Below, piece by piece: positions 7,078-15,775 of a stretch of 15,956 bases of DNA; position 1 is the first letter of the stretch; every line of letters begins with the position of its first letter. Below the pieces are notes generated by a model that saw nothing but the letters and a program-made list of their open reading frames with translations, was not told the DNA's origin and ran no database searches. Made by a program: the position numbers and the translations under genes. Source of the DNA: Propionibacteriaceae bacterium (GTDB taxonomy: Bacteria > Actinomycetota > Actinomycetes > Propionibacteriales > Propionibacteriaceae); the NCBI GenBank assembly GCA_009781325.1, contig WQYJ01000020.1, positions 1 to 15,956 of the forward strand, in the 5' to 3' direction.

Positions 7078-7083
7078 GAACCC

Positions 7084-9996
7084 ATGAGTATTGTGAGCAA
7101 GGCTGACTGGATCCGGTGGGGATTCACCAACCTTGATCGCTTGGAGGACGCAGCACAGGTCCTCGAATCACGAAAACCAGGCTTGACCGCAGCAGTTGCG
7201 CTGATATGCTCCAGGGCTGCTGATCCTGATCAGGCCTTCCTGGGTTTTTCTGACCTAGCCCAGGTGTGGGACTGTACACAGTTCGACCCAGACCATCCAG
7301 GCTGGGTACGCCTGATAACTCTGGTGGGCGGTTCACCTATCCTAGGACGCTGGCTTGTGCGGCGTCCGGCGGATTGTGAGGTTTTCTTTGAGTCCGATCA
7401 AGCCTGGTCCCATGAGGCCATCCGGACAGACATCTGCGCCCGAATCCAATCAGGAGCGCTTCCAGGGGAGGAATTGAAGTGGGCCTATCGCCGGCACCTG
7501 ATGAGAATTGCTGCCCGTGACCTCACCAGTGAGAATCCGGGAGCTATTCTCGAAGAGATCTGTCAAGAATTGTCGGATCTTGCTGATGGCGTGGTGGATG
7601 CTGCCCTGTCTATTGCGAAGACTCACATCGACGATCATCACTTGGTGCGCCTTGGAGTTGTTGGGTTAGGAAAGACTGGAGCCTGTGAGGCGAACTATCT
7701 CTCTGATGTGGATGTGATCTTCGTCGCTGCACCACAAGACATCGATGGGACACCTGCGTGTTCACCGGAGCAAGCCATCAGGATTGCCACCAGCCTTGCA
7801 CGAACAACAATGAATATCTGCTCGGGTTACTCTGCTGCTGGCACTATCTGGGAGATGGATGCCAATCTTCGCCCTGAAGGAGCCGCAGGACCGCTCGTAC
7901 GGTCTCTGGAGGGGATGAGAAGCTATTACACAACCTGGGCAAAGAACTGGGAATTTCAGGCGATGCTGAAAGCACGGGCCATGGCAGGGGATACCGATCT
8001 GGGCCAGGAGTTCGTTGATATGGTCTCAGCTCTGGTGTGGACAGCCGGAGAACGGGAAGGCTTTGTGAATCAAGCCCAGGAAATGAGGGCTCGTGTCGTT
8101 TCGATGATTCCTGCCAATGAGGTGAACCGGGAGATCAAGCTGGGGCCGGGCGGGCTTCGTGATACGGAGTTCTCTGTTCAAATCCTTCAGCTTGTTCATG
8201 GGCGAGCAGATGAACGGTTGCGGGCGGCATCAACCTTGTCCTGTTTGGATGCTCTGGTGAGGTACGGGTATGTGGGCCGCGCTGACGGAGCTGAACTCGA
8301 TCAGGCCTATCGTTTCCAGAGGCTTCTGGAGCATCGTTTGCAGTTGTTTGCGATGAAGCGCACTCATATGATGCCTGAGGACACCGCTGGGCTGCGTACC
8401 TTGGCACGAGCAGTGGGAATCCTGGATGGAGCCCAGGTTGCGAAAGCCTGGCATGATTCGGCGATAACAGTGCGAAAACTCCACGAGAGGATCTACTACT
8501 CTCCGCTACTCGAAACGGTGGCTCGAATCCCCACCGATGAGATTCATCTGTCAGCCGATGCTGCAGCAACACGATTGAAGGCCCTGGGATACGCTGATCC
8601 GCGTGCGGCACTGAGGCATATTGAGGCCCTGACCCAAGGCATGTCCCGCAGAGCAGAGATTACCCGTCAAATACTTCCCGCCTTCCTCGGCTGGCTTGCT
8701 GCCGGTCCCAACCCAGATGCCGGGCTGCTGGCCTTTCGGCAGATGGCACAGACACTGGGTTCGACACCATTCTTCCTGCGCGGGGTGCGCGATGAGGGGC
8801 AGATGGCTCAGAACCTGGCTAAGGTTCTTGCGAGTTCCAGGTACGCTGCCGCGATTCTTCAGCATTCGCCAGCTAGTGTTCAAACTTTGCTGGAGCCCAC
8901 ACAGATCCCTTCTGCTGATGCCTTGGCAACCGAGTTCACTCAGGTCGTTCACCGCTATGGCGGCGATCCGCGTACCTATGAGGTGATTCGGGCTACTCGT
9001 CGACGGGAGTTACTGAGAATCGCGACAGCAGATCTTCTGGGTGACCTTGATGTCATCGCAGTTGGTCAGCAGCTTTGCATTCTTACAGCCGCCACGATTG
9101 AGGCTGGATTGACTGCTGCCCGTCTTCTGGTTCCCCACCCTCCTGATATGGCCATTATTGCGATGGGTACCTGGGGTGGCTGCGAGATGGCCTATAGTTC
9201 CGATGCCGACATCCAGGTGGTCCTTGCTGATTCCCAGAATCCCGATGATGTACGCGCCGCGGCAGATATTCTGTCTCGGTTGCGATCCATGCTGAAGGTT
9301 GGAGGTTTGGATCCTGATCTTCTCATTGATGTCAATCTGCGACCAGAAGGCAAAGATGGCCCTATCGTGCGTACGATCTCGTCGGCTAAGGCCTATTACC
9401 AGCGATGGGCTCAACCCTGGGAGGCTCAGGCTTTGCTTCGCGCTTGTCATGGAGCGGGCTCCGCATCTCTGTCACAAGAATTCCTCGCCGATATTGATTC
9501 ATTGAGGTATCACGAATCTGGGTTAGATCCGAATCAGTTGGCTCAGATCAGGCGCTCGAAGGCACGCATCGAGCATGAGAGGATCGGCAAAGGCCTCGAT
9601 CCTCGCAACGATGTCAAACTCGGTCCCGGAGGACTCAGTGATATTGAATTCAGTGTGCAGTGTCTCCAAATGCACTATGGATTCCGGTATCCCCAACTGC
9701 GCACGGCATCGACTCTAGAAGCTCTCCAGGGATGTGTTGACACAGAGCTCATCACGCAGGCAGACGGCATGCAGTTACAGGAGGCCTTTGTCTTAGCCTG
9801 GCGAATCCGCAATGCCATCACACTAGTACGCAATAAGGCATCCGATGTACTTCCGCCTGCTGACATGGGTCATCTGGCTCGGGTTTTAGGGTTTACTGGA
9901 GGTTCTCACCTGGGGGATGAGTGGCATCGTGTGGCACGCCGAGCACGCACGATTACTGACTCAATTTTGTGGAGTGAGGATCTCTACAGGTCGTAG
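7084..9996 (+). CDS. glnE: bifunctional glutamine synthetase adenylyltransferase / adenylyl-removing enzyme
   Basis: Switches glutamine synthetase off by adding AMP to its regulatory tyrosine, and on again by phosphorolytic removal. From the ATG at 7084 it has 970 aa, close to the usual 950-1000. It shows the internal duplication of the family. The N-terminal (adenylyl-removing) nucleotidyltransferase domain has GLGKTGACEANYLSDVDV with D208 and D210. The C-terminal (adenylylating) domain has AMGTWGGCEMAYSSDADI with D707 and D709. Each is followed by a LRPEG motif and by a helical domain with KLGPGGL(R/S)D. The frame is open back to 7009, but that would run across the divergent SCP-like gene, so I prefer 7084. 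Its last 13 bp overlap the 3' end of glnA, its expected substrate enzyme, on the opposite strand. I see no PII gene in the window. Confidence 0.96.
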   Translation: MSIVSKADWIRWGFTNLDRLEDAAQVLESRKPGLTAAVALICSRAADPDQAFLGFSDLAQVWDCTQFDPDHPGWVRLITLVGGSPILGRWLVRRPADCEVFFESDQAWSHEAIRTDICARIQSGALPGEELKWAYRRHLMRIAARDLTSENPGAILEEICQELSDLADGVVDAALSIAKTHIDDHHLVRLGVVGLGKTGACEANYLSDVDVIFVAAPQDIDGTPACSPEQAIRIATSLARTTMNICSGYSAAGTIWEMDANLRPEGAAGPLVRSLEGMRSYYTTWAKNWEFQAMLKARAMAGDTDLGQEFVDMVSALVWTAGEREGFVNQAQEMRARVVSMIPANEVNREIKLGPGGLRDTEFSVQILQLVHGRADERLRAASTLSCLDALVRYGYVGRADGAELDQAYRFQRLLEHRLQLFAMKRTHMMPEDTAGLRTLARAVGILDGAQVAKAWHDSAITVRKLHERIYYSPLLETVARIPTDEIHLSADAAATRLKALGYADPRAALRHIEALTQGMSRRAEITRQILPAFLGWLAAGPNPDAGLLAFRQMAQTLGSTPFFLRGVRDEGQMAQNLAKVLASSRYAAAILQHSPASVQTLLEPTQIPSADALATEFTQVVHRYGGDPRTYEVIRATRRRELLRIATADLLGDLDVIAVGQQLCILTAATIEAGLTAARLLVPHPPDMAIIAMGTWGGCEMAYSSDADIQVVLADSQNPDDVRAAADILSRLRSMLKVGGLDPDLLIDVNLRPEGKDGPIVRTISSAKAYYQRWAQPWEAQALLRACHGAGSASLSQEFLADIDSLRYHESGLDPNQLAQIRRSKARIEHERIGKGLDPRNDVKLGPGGLSDIEFSVQCLQMHYGFRYPQLRTASTLEALQGCVDTELITQADGMQLQEAFVLAWRIRNAITLVRNKASDVLPPADMGHLARVLGFTGGSHLGDEWHRVARRARTITDSILWSEDLYRS

Positions 9997-11414
9997 TACA
10001 TCTCGAACTCATGGGGGTGAGGACGAGCCTGGAGTCCTGCAATGTCTTCGCGCTTCATCTCGATCCAGGTCTGGATCAGGTCTTGGGTGAAGACATCACC
10101 GACCTGAAGATAGTCATGATCGGCTTCGAGAGCGTCCAGGACCGCTTCGAGGCAGGAGGGTACCTGTTCAACGAGATCATGCTCCTCGGGCGGAAGTTCG
10201 TAGAGATCCTTGTCAATGGGAAGCGCTGGCTCTATTTTGTTCTGGATTCCATCAAGACCTGCAAGAAGACAAGCGGCAAAAGCGAGGTAAGGATTCGAAC
10301 TGGGATCAGGAACTCGGAACTCTAAGCGGGTTGCGCCAGGATTAGCACCCACAATGGGGAGGCGGATGCACGCGGAGCGGTTTCTGGAGGAGTAGACCAG
10401 GTTCACCGGAGCCTCATAGCCGGGAATGAGGCGATGATAGGAGTTCGTCGTTGGGTTAGTGAAGGCCATGAGTGAGGGTGTGTGAGCGAGCAGACCACCA
10501 ATGTAGTACCGTGCTGTATCCGATAACCCTGCATAGCCGGTTTCGTCGTAAAACAGGGGAGTACCCCCATCCCACAGTGACTGGTGGATGTGCATGCCGG
10601 AACCATTGTCACCGAAGATAGGCTTCGGCATGAACGTGGCAGACTTTCCGGCCTCCCAGGCGGTGTTCTTGATCACATACTTGAATTTCATCACTTCGTC
10701 AGCAGCAGCGAGCATCGTATTGTAGCGATAGTTAATCTCAGCCTGACCGGCTGTACCTGCTTCGTGGTGGGCCCGTTCTACCCCCAGCCCGACGCGCTGG
10801 AGATTAGCCACCATCTGATCGCGTAAGTCGGCATGGTGATCAACCGGGGAAACAGGGAAGTATCCACCCTTGTATTTGATCTTGTATCCGCGGTTGGGAC
10901 GGCCATCCGACTCGGTGGGCGCTCCGGTATTCCACGCACCCTCCTCGGAATCGATGAAGTAGTAACCAGCGGAACCCTTGGTCTCGAAGCGTACTGAATC
11001 AAAGACATAGAACTCAGCTTCGGGGCCGAAGAACGCCGTATCAGCAATCCCGGTTGAGGCCAGATAAGCCTCGGCTTTGCGGGCGATAGTACGCGGATCG
11101 CGGCTATAGGGTTCTTTGGTGAGCGGATCGTGGACGAAGAAGTTGATGACCATAGTAGGCGAGGCACGGAAGGGATCGATGAACGCCGTCGTGGGGTCAG
11201 GCATCAGCGCCATGTCTGATTCGTGAACCTTGGTGAAGCCACGAATCGAGGAACCATCAAAAGCCAAACCCTCGGTAAAGACCTGTGCAGTAAATGATTG
11301 GGCGGGCACGGTGAAATGCTGCATAACCCCAGGCAGGTCACAAAAACGAATATCGAAGTTCTCAACTCCGTGTTCGCTGGCATAGGCTAACAGCTCATCG
11401 GCACTATGAAACAT
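9984..11414 (-). CDS. glnA: glutamine synthetase type I, main adenylylatable form
   Basis: Principal ammonium-assimilating glutamine synthetase of the GSI-beta type, a cytosolic dodecamer of 476 residues (mycobacterial GlnA1 is about 478). Motifs are FDGSSIRGF (52-60), metal-ligand segment PEAEF (131-135), HHEAGTAGQAEINYRYN (216-232), the ATP-site segment NGSGMHIHQSLW (270-281), TNSYHRLIPGYEAP (323-336) and NPYLAFAA (374-381). The loop DKDLYELPPEE places Y405 at the adenylylation site, so GlnE should control it. The insert of about 25 residues near 141-165 is typical of this subfamily. The ATG at 11414 has a strong ribosome-binding site. It converges on glnE with a 13-bp overlap and diverges from miaA across 84 bp. 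Confidence 0.97.
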   Translation of the reverse strand: MFHSADELLAYASEHGVENFDIRFCDLPGVMQHFTVPAQSFTAQVFTEGLAFDGSSIRGFTKVHESDMALMPDPTTAFIDPFRASPTMVINFFVHDPLTKEPYSRDPRTIARKAEAYLASTGIADTAFFGPEAEFYVFDSVRFETKGSAGYYFIDSEEGAWNTGAPTESDGRPNRGYKIKYKGGYFPVSPVDHHADLRDQMVANLQRVGLGVERAHHEAGTAGQAEINYRYNTMLAAADEVMKFKYVIKNTAWEAGKSATFMPKPIFGDNGSGMHIHQSLWDGGTPLFYDETGYAGLSDTARYYIGGLLAHTPSLMAFTNPTTNSYHRLIPGYEAPVNLVYSSRNRSACIRLPIVGANPGATRLEFRVPDPSSNPYLAFAACLLAGLDGIQNKIEPALPIDKDLYELPPEEHDLVEQVPSCLEAVLDALEADHDYLQVGDVFTQDLIQTWIEMKREDIAGLQARPHPHEFEMYYDL

Positions 11415-11416
11415 CC

Positions 11417-11423
11417 ATCCTCC
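11417..11423 (-). promoter_or_regulatory. ribosome-binding site of glnA (GGAGGAT)
   Basis: GGAGG lies 4 nt before the ATG at 11414 on the minus strand and fixes the start. A possible -10 box, TAATCT, is at 11443-11448 on the same strand, without a clear -35. Confidence 0.65.
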
Positions 11424-11486
11424 ATCGACTGGTCGGTCAACTAGATTACTGGTGCATCATTGCAGTCATGTTTCTTGAAGCCACGG

Positions 11487-11492
11487 TAGCCT
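11487..11492 (+). promoter_or_regulatory. -10 box (TAGCCT) for the miaA-hflX-dinG operon, leaderless spacing
   Basis: TAGCCT lies exactly at -12 to -7 from the GTG start of miaA at 11499. No Shine-Dalgarno sequence precedes that start, and an in-frame TAG at 11487 rules out any longer protein. Transcription starting at the GTG itself is the likely reading. Confidence 0.45.
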
Positions 11493-11498
11493 AATGGG

Positions 11499-12449
11499 GT
11501 GGAGCATCCGGTATTTGTGATCATTGGACCGACCGCCAGCGGTAAGACGGCGCTCGGGATCACGTTTGCTCTGAACCTGATTGGCCATGGTTTCGCCGCT
11601 GAGATCGTTAATGCGGACTCCATGCTGGTTTATCGTGGGATGGACATCGGTACAGCAAAACCAAGCCTGGAGGAGCGACGCGGGGTTGTCCATCATTTGA
11701 TTGATGTCAAAGAGGTCAACCAGTCAGCGTCCATGCTCGAGTTTCGGGATTTGGCTCGCCAGGCTATCGCTGAGATTCGTTCTCGCGCAGGGATCCCTAT
11801 CGTTGTCGGCGGGTCAGCCTTGTACCTCCACGCCATCATGGACCACATGGATGTGCCTCCCACTGACAAAGACCTTCGGGCACGCCTTGAACAAGACTTC
11901 ACTGCGCTGGGAGCTCAAGTGATGTACGACCGGTTAGCGCAGGCAAATCCGGGTGCCGCGTGGTCGATCGGCCCCACTGACAGGCGCCGCATCATTCGCG
12001 CTCTGGAAGCTATCGAACTCACCGGTGAGTTCCAATCAACTCTGCCCGCGTGGACCTATGAGTTAGGCAACGTCTACCAAATCGGCCTCGATATCTCCCG
12101 TCAGGAGATGGATCAACGCATCGAGGCACGGGTGGAACGCATGTTTGAACAAGGTTTCGTTGACGAGGTACGCCGCCTTATCCCCGCTGGCATCAAGGAA
12201 TCCCCGACAGCCGCCCACGCCATCGGATATCACCAGATTCTTGACTATCTTGATGGTCTGATCACCGAAGATCAAGCCAAGGAATCCACGATCATCAAGA
12301 CTCGTCAGTTCTCACGTAAGCAACTATCATGGTGGCGCCGCGACACCCGCATTGCATGGTTGAACGCTGATGTTGATGCCAATGAGCTCTACACTGAATA
12401 TGCTGGTGTGCTGGAATCTTTGAGGGAGGTGACGTTGCCTGATGACTAG
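11499..12449 (+). CDS. miaA: tRNA dimethylallyltransferase
   Basis: Transfers a dimethylallyl group from DMAPP to N6 of A37 in tRNAs that read codons starting with U. The product is then usually methylthiolated by MiaB, which is not in this window. At 316 aa the length is normal. Motifs in order are P-loop GPTASGKT (10-17); VNADSMLVYRGMDIGTAKPS (37-56), with D40 as the expected catalytic base; HHLID (65-69); VVGGSALYL (102-110); and RRIIRALEAIELTG before the C-terminal insertion domain. HAIGYHQI and RTRQ-type segments (KTRQFSRKQLSWWRRD) complete the active site. It is the first gene of a three-gene + strand operon. Its stop overlaps the hflX start (ATGACTAG, 12442-12449). The GTG start appears leaderless. 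Confidence 0.96.
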   Translation: MEHPVFVIIGPTASGKTALGITFALNLIGHGFAAEIVNADSMLVYRGMDIGTAKPSLEERRGVVHHLIDVKEVNQSASMLEFRDLARQAIAEIRSRAGIPIVVGGSALYLHAIMDHMDVPPTDKDLRARLEQDFTALGAQVMYDRLAQANPGAAWSIGPTDRRRIIRALEAIELTGEFQSTLPAWTYELGNVYQIGLDISRQEMDQRIEARVERMFEQGFVDEVRRLIPAGIKESPTAAHAIGYHQILDYLDGLITEDQAKESTIIKTRQFSRKQLSWWRRDTRIAWLNADVDANELYTEYAGVLESLREVTLPDD

Positions 12450-13827
12450 CGAAGACATCTACGGTCTCGATCTTGAAGACCGAATCTCGCTGAAGCGAGT
12501 CGAGGGAATCCGTACCGATCTGACAGATATCACCGAAGTGGAGTACCGTGCTCTGCGTCTGGAGAGAGTTGTTCTGGTAGGTATCGGTTCTCCTTCTATG
12601 CCCCAAGAAGAAGTACATCGCTCCTTTGCTGAACTCCAACTTCTCGCTGAAACTGCTGGTTCGAATGTTCTTGCCGCGATGATGCAGACCCGCAAAGAGC
12701 CTGACTCAGCCACCTACCTGGGTTCCGGAAAGGTCAGAGAGCTAGCAGAGCTCGTCGCCCAAGTTGAAGCTGACACAGTAATTTGCGATGGTGAACTCAC
12801 CGCGGCACAACTACGCAACCTTGAAGACATCGTGAAGGTCAAGGTCGTTGATCGCACTGCCCTGATTCTGGACATCTTTGCTCAACATGCGAAATCCAAA
12901 GAAGGCAAGGCCCAGGTTGAGTTGGCGCAGTTGACCTACATGAGGCAAAGACTTCGCGGGTGGGGATCGAGTCTTTCCCGTCAGGTGGGCGGCCGGGCTG
13001 CCGGAGGTGCGGGAATCGGCGGCAGAGGCCCTGGTGAAACCAAGATAGAAACCGATCGGAGACGTATTTCCTCACGCATCTCCAGGCTGCGAGCGCAGTT
13101 GAAACACATGCAAGCCACCCGAGAGGTCAAAAGGTCGGCGCGCGAACGCAGTGAGATTCCATCGGCGGCAATCGTCGGATATACCAACGCAGGAAAGTCC
13201 TCGTTGCTCAACGCCATCACCGGAGCTGGGGTACTCGTTGATGATTCACTCTTTGCTACCCTGGACCCCACAACTCGGCGTACTCAAACCCCCAGCGGGC
13301 GAGAATACACTCTCACTGACACAGTTGGGTTCATTCGCAGGCTGCCCACACAACTGGTGGAATCCTTTGCCTCAACCCTCGAAGAGTCAGTGAACGCCGA
13401 TCTGCTTATCCATGTCGTCGACGCCTGTGATCCCGATCCGAACGGACAGATTGGGGCAGTACGAGAGGTCCTAGCCGGGATTGAAGCACATCAGATTCCC
13501 GAACAGATCGTCATTAATAAGATCGATCTCGTTGATGAACCCACACGAATCTCGTTGCACAACCACTATCCTGACGCCGTTCTTGTTTCTGTGCGTACCG
13601 GTGAAGGTCTCGATGCTCTTCTGGCAAGGATTGACCAGCGCCTGCCAGAGTTGACCCGGAAAATGGAGCTTCTGATTCCTTATGAGCGCGGGGACCTTCT
13701 CGACCGTATTCACCGAACGGGCAAAGTCCTTGATGTTGAGCATTCCGCTGCTGGCACCCATGTGACTGCTCTTGCTGATCGGGTACTAGAAGCTGTCCTG
13801 GAACCCTTTGAGAGTCCCCGTGAGTGA
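12442..13827 (+). CDS. hflX: ribosome-associated GTPase HflX
   Basis: GTPase that binds the 50S subunit and splits stalled or stress-inactivated 70S ribosomes. In mycobacteria it is linked to hypoxia and to macrolide response. At 461 aa it has the N-terminal HflX domain (about 35-160, including SATYLGSGKV), the glycine-rich linker GGRAAGGAGIGGRGPGETKI that marks the family, a coiled helical stretch (about 205-235), and the G domain: G1 GYTNAGKS (246-253), G3 DTVG (293-296), G4 NKID (359-362) and G5 SVRTG. A ribosome-binding site (AGGGAGGTGA, 12423-12432) lies inside miaA, somewhat far from the ATG at 12442. It overlaps miaA by 8 bp and dinG by 8 bp, which suggests coupled translation. Confidence 0.96.
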   Translation: MTSEDIYGLDLEDRISLKRVEGIRTDLTDITEVEYRALRLERVVLVGIGSPSMPQEEVHRSFAELQLLAETAGSNVLAAMMQTRKEPDSATYLGSGKVRELAELVAQVEADTVICDGELTAAQLRNLEDIVKVKVVDRTALILDIFAQHAKSKEGKAQVELAQLTYMRQRLRGWGSSLSRQVGGRAAGGAGIGGRGPGETKIETDRRRISSRISRLRAQLKHMQATREVKRSARERSEIPSAAIVGYTNAGKSSLLNAITGAGVLVDDSLFATLDPTTRRTQTPSGREYTLTDTVGFIRRLPTQLVESFASTLEESVNADLLIHVVDACDPDPNGQIGAVREVLAGIEAHQIPEQIVINKIDLVDEPTRISLHNHYPDAVLVSVRTGEGLDALLARIDQRLPELTRKMELLIPYERGDLLDRIHRTGKVLDVEHSAAGTHVTALADRVLEAVLEPFESPRE

Positions 13828-15775
13828 GGAGCTCAGTACACGTCTGCTGGCTTGCGCCGTGGAGTCGATCTCGGGAAGCCCGCGGCCGGGCCAGGAGCAG
13901 ATGGTCAGCGCAATCAATGAGGTCATTGCCTCCAATCATCATGGACTGATTCAAGCCGGTACAGGTACAGGGAAGTCCTTGGGTTACTTGGCTCCTATCC
14001 TTGCTCTGATTGCCGAGAATCCTGAACTCCAGGTTGTTGTGGCCACAGCAACCCTAGCCCTGCAGGCACAATTGGCTGCCAAAGATATTCCAACGATCCT
14101 TCAAGCCGGGGAGCAATGTGGTATTGAGGAGATTTCCTGGTGTGTACTGAAGGGCGGTGCCAATTATCCGTGTCTGATGAAAATCAGAGATGCGCCCATC
14201 GACCCTGCCCAGACCCAGTACTCCTTGGAGGATCTGGAAGACACCGATGAGGTTGATGCCTCATCGCGTCTGGGTTCTCAGGTTGTCGCCCTTCGATCCT
14301 GGGCGGAAAAGCAGGCAGCAGCCAATCTCATTGCTGACCGCGATGATGCTCCTTCCCATTCACCGCGCGCATGGTCAATGATTGCCATCTCAGGGCGGGA
14401 ATGCATCGGCCAAGCGTGTCCCTATGTCGGCGAATGCTTCGTGATGGCGGCCAGGGAGCGGGCGTCTCGGGCGCAGTTGGTGGTGACCAATCATGCGCTG
14501 GTTGCCATCGAAGCCGGGCATGGATGGTCCATCCTCGATCCCGACCTCTTGGTGCTTGATGAGGCGCATGAGTTGGCTGCACGAGTGACGACCTCGCGTA
14601 CTGATGAACTGAGTCCACAGATGGTGGATAGGGCTGTTCGCCTAGTCGGGACTCTGTGTAAAGACTCTATTCTTGATGAGCTGAAGGGTGCGGCTGCTCG
14701 CTTCGGTGATGCCTTGGAAGACGCTGAAAGTGGCCGGGTTCGTGATCCTGGCACCAGCCTTGCCACCGCCGACCTGAAGGCAGCTTTTCGCAAGGCAATG
14801 TCTGCCATAGGCCGCGATAGTTCCAACCCTGCTCAGGAACAGGTGATGAACGCAGTCAAGGAGGTATTCGACATCCTCGATCGCCTCAGTGATCCATCGG
14901 ATGAGGATGTGGTCTGGGTATCAGTTCGCCCAGCGTACGGCCCACAGCTCGTGGTAGCTCCCCTTCGAGTTGCCGAAGCCATTCGGGAATCGATCCTTTC
15001 CCATCAGAGCACTGTTCTGACCTCAGCAACCCTCAAACTCGGAGATTCTTTTTCACCCATCCTTCACACCCTGGGGTTGGAAGACCCCCAGGGAACGCCG
15101 ATGGCCTTCGAAACCATTGATGTGGGCTCACCGTTCAACTACGCTTCCCAGGGAATATGCTATGTCGCCGCTCATCTGCCTCCCCCTGGACGTGATGGTA
15201 TCGGTGAGGAAGCACTGGAAGAGATTCTTGCCTTGGTGCAGGCTGCCGGGGGGCGTACCCTCGGATTGTTTTCGTCGATGCGGGCAGCAGAGCGGGCAGC
15301 GGAATTCCTTCGGTCTCGGACTGATTTGCCCATTCTCCTCCAAGGTGATGAACACTTACCGGATCTGATCGCCACATTTGTCGCTGAGCCAAAGGTTTCT
15401 CTGTTTGGGACTATATCGCTGTGGCAGGGGGTGGATGCTCCGGGGGATACGTGCACCCTGGTCATCGTGGATAGAATTCCTTTCCCGCGCCCCGATGAAC
15501 CGTTGATGCAAGCCCGCCAAGAGGATGTCAGTAAACGCGGAGGCAACGGGTTCATGGAGGTTGCTGCCGGCCATGCCGGTCTAATGCTCGCTCAGGGAAC
15601 TGGGAGGCTGATTCGCGGCATGGATGATAGGGGAGTGGTAGCCATTCTTGATTCCCGCCTCGTGACAGCTCGATACTCCAGTTTCCTGATCTCCTCAATG
15701 CCGCCATGGTGGATGACTTCGAAAACCGACCTTGTCCTAGAAGCCCTTGTACGACTGAACCAGGATCAGGATTGA
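13820..15775 (+). CDS. dinG: DinG/YoaA-type superfamily 2 DNA helicase with iron-sulfur cluster
   Basis: ATP-dependent 5'-3' DNA helicase of the XPD/DinG family, used to resolve R-loops, forks or G-quadruplexes. From the GTG at 13820 it has 651 aa, similar to mycobacterial DinG. Walker A is AGTGTGKS (46-53). The four cysteines expected to hold a 4Fe-4S cluster are C118, C195, C200 and C206 (CIGQACPYVGEC). The DEAH box is at 247-250. Later motifs are VLTSATLK, LFSSMRAAERAAEFL, SLWQGVDAPGD, the RIPFPRPDEPL loop and the arginine-finger segment QGTGRLIRG. A TTG at 13808 is in frame, but GTG at 13820 gives an 8-bp overlap with hflX (GTGAGTGA), the same length as between miaA and hflX. The 3' end overlaps the next convergent gene by 10 bp. 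The symbol follows the actinobacterial naming; YoaA is the close alternative. Confidence 0.92.
   Translation: MSEELSTRLLACAVESISGSPRPGQEQMVSAINEVIASNHHGLIQAGTGTGKSLGYLAPILALIAENPELQVVVATATLALQAQLAAKDIPTILQAGEQCGIEEISWCVLKGGANYPCLMKIRDAPIDPAQTQYSLEDLEDTDEVDASSRLGSQVVALRSWAEKQAAANLIADRDDAPSHSPRAWSMIAISGRECIGQACPYVGECFVMAARERASRAQLVVTNHALVAIEAGHGWSILDPDLLVLDEAHELAARVTTSRTDELSPQMVDRAVRLVGTLCKDSILDELKGAAARFGDALEDAESGRVRDPGTSLATADLKAAFRKAMSAIGRDSSNPAQEQVMNAVKEVFDILDRLSDPSDEDVVWVSVRPAYGPQLVVAPLRVAEAIRESILSHQSTVLTSATLKLGDSFSPILHTLGLEDPQGTPMAFETIDVGSPFNYASQGICYVAAHLPPPGRDGIGEEALEEILALVQAAGGRTLGLFSSMRAAERAAEFLRSRTDLPILLQGDEHLPDLIATFVAEPKVSLFGTISLWQGVDAPGDTCTLVIVDRIPFPRPDEPLMQARQEDVSKRGGNGFMEVAAGHAGLMLAQGTGRLIRGMDDRGVVAILDSRLVTARYSSFLISSMPPWWMTSKTDLVLEALVRLNQDQD

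Noticed and set aside
8135..8611. Minus-strand open frame of 158 codons
   Set aside because: Lies wholly inside glnE opposite conserved adenylyl-removing domain residues; composition is typical of an antisense shadow.
11404..11413. CTATGAAACA, identical to a half-site of the rnpB-upstream dyad
   Set aside because: It is the first codons of glnA read on the other strand, and there is no second half-site beside it; a chance 10-bp match is plausible.
15069..15093. 8-bp inverted repeat CCCTGGGG / CCCCAGGG with a 9-nt loop
   Set aside because: Lies inside dinG between helicase motifs, has no T-run and no gene boundary nearby; probably chance.
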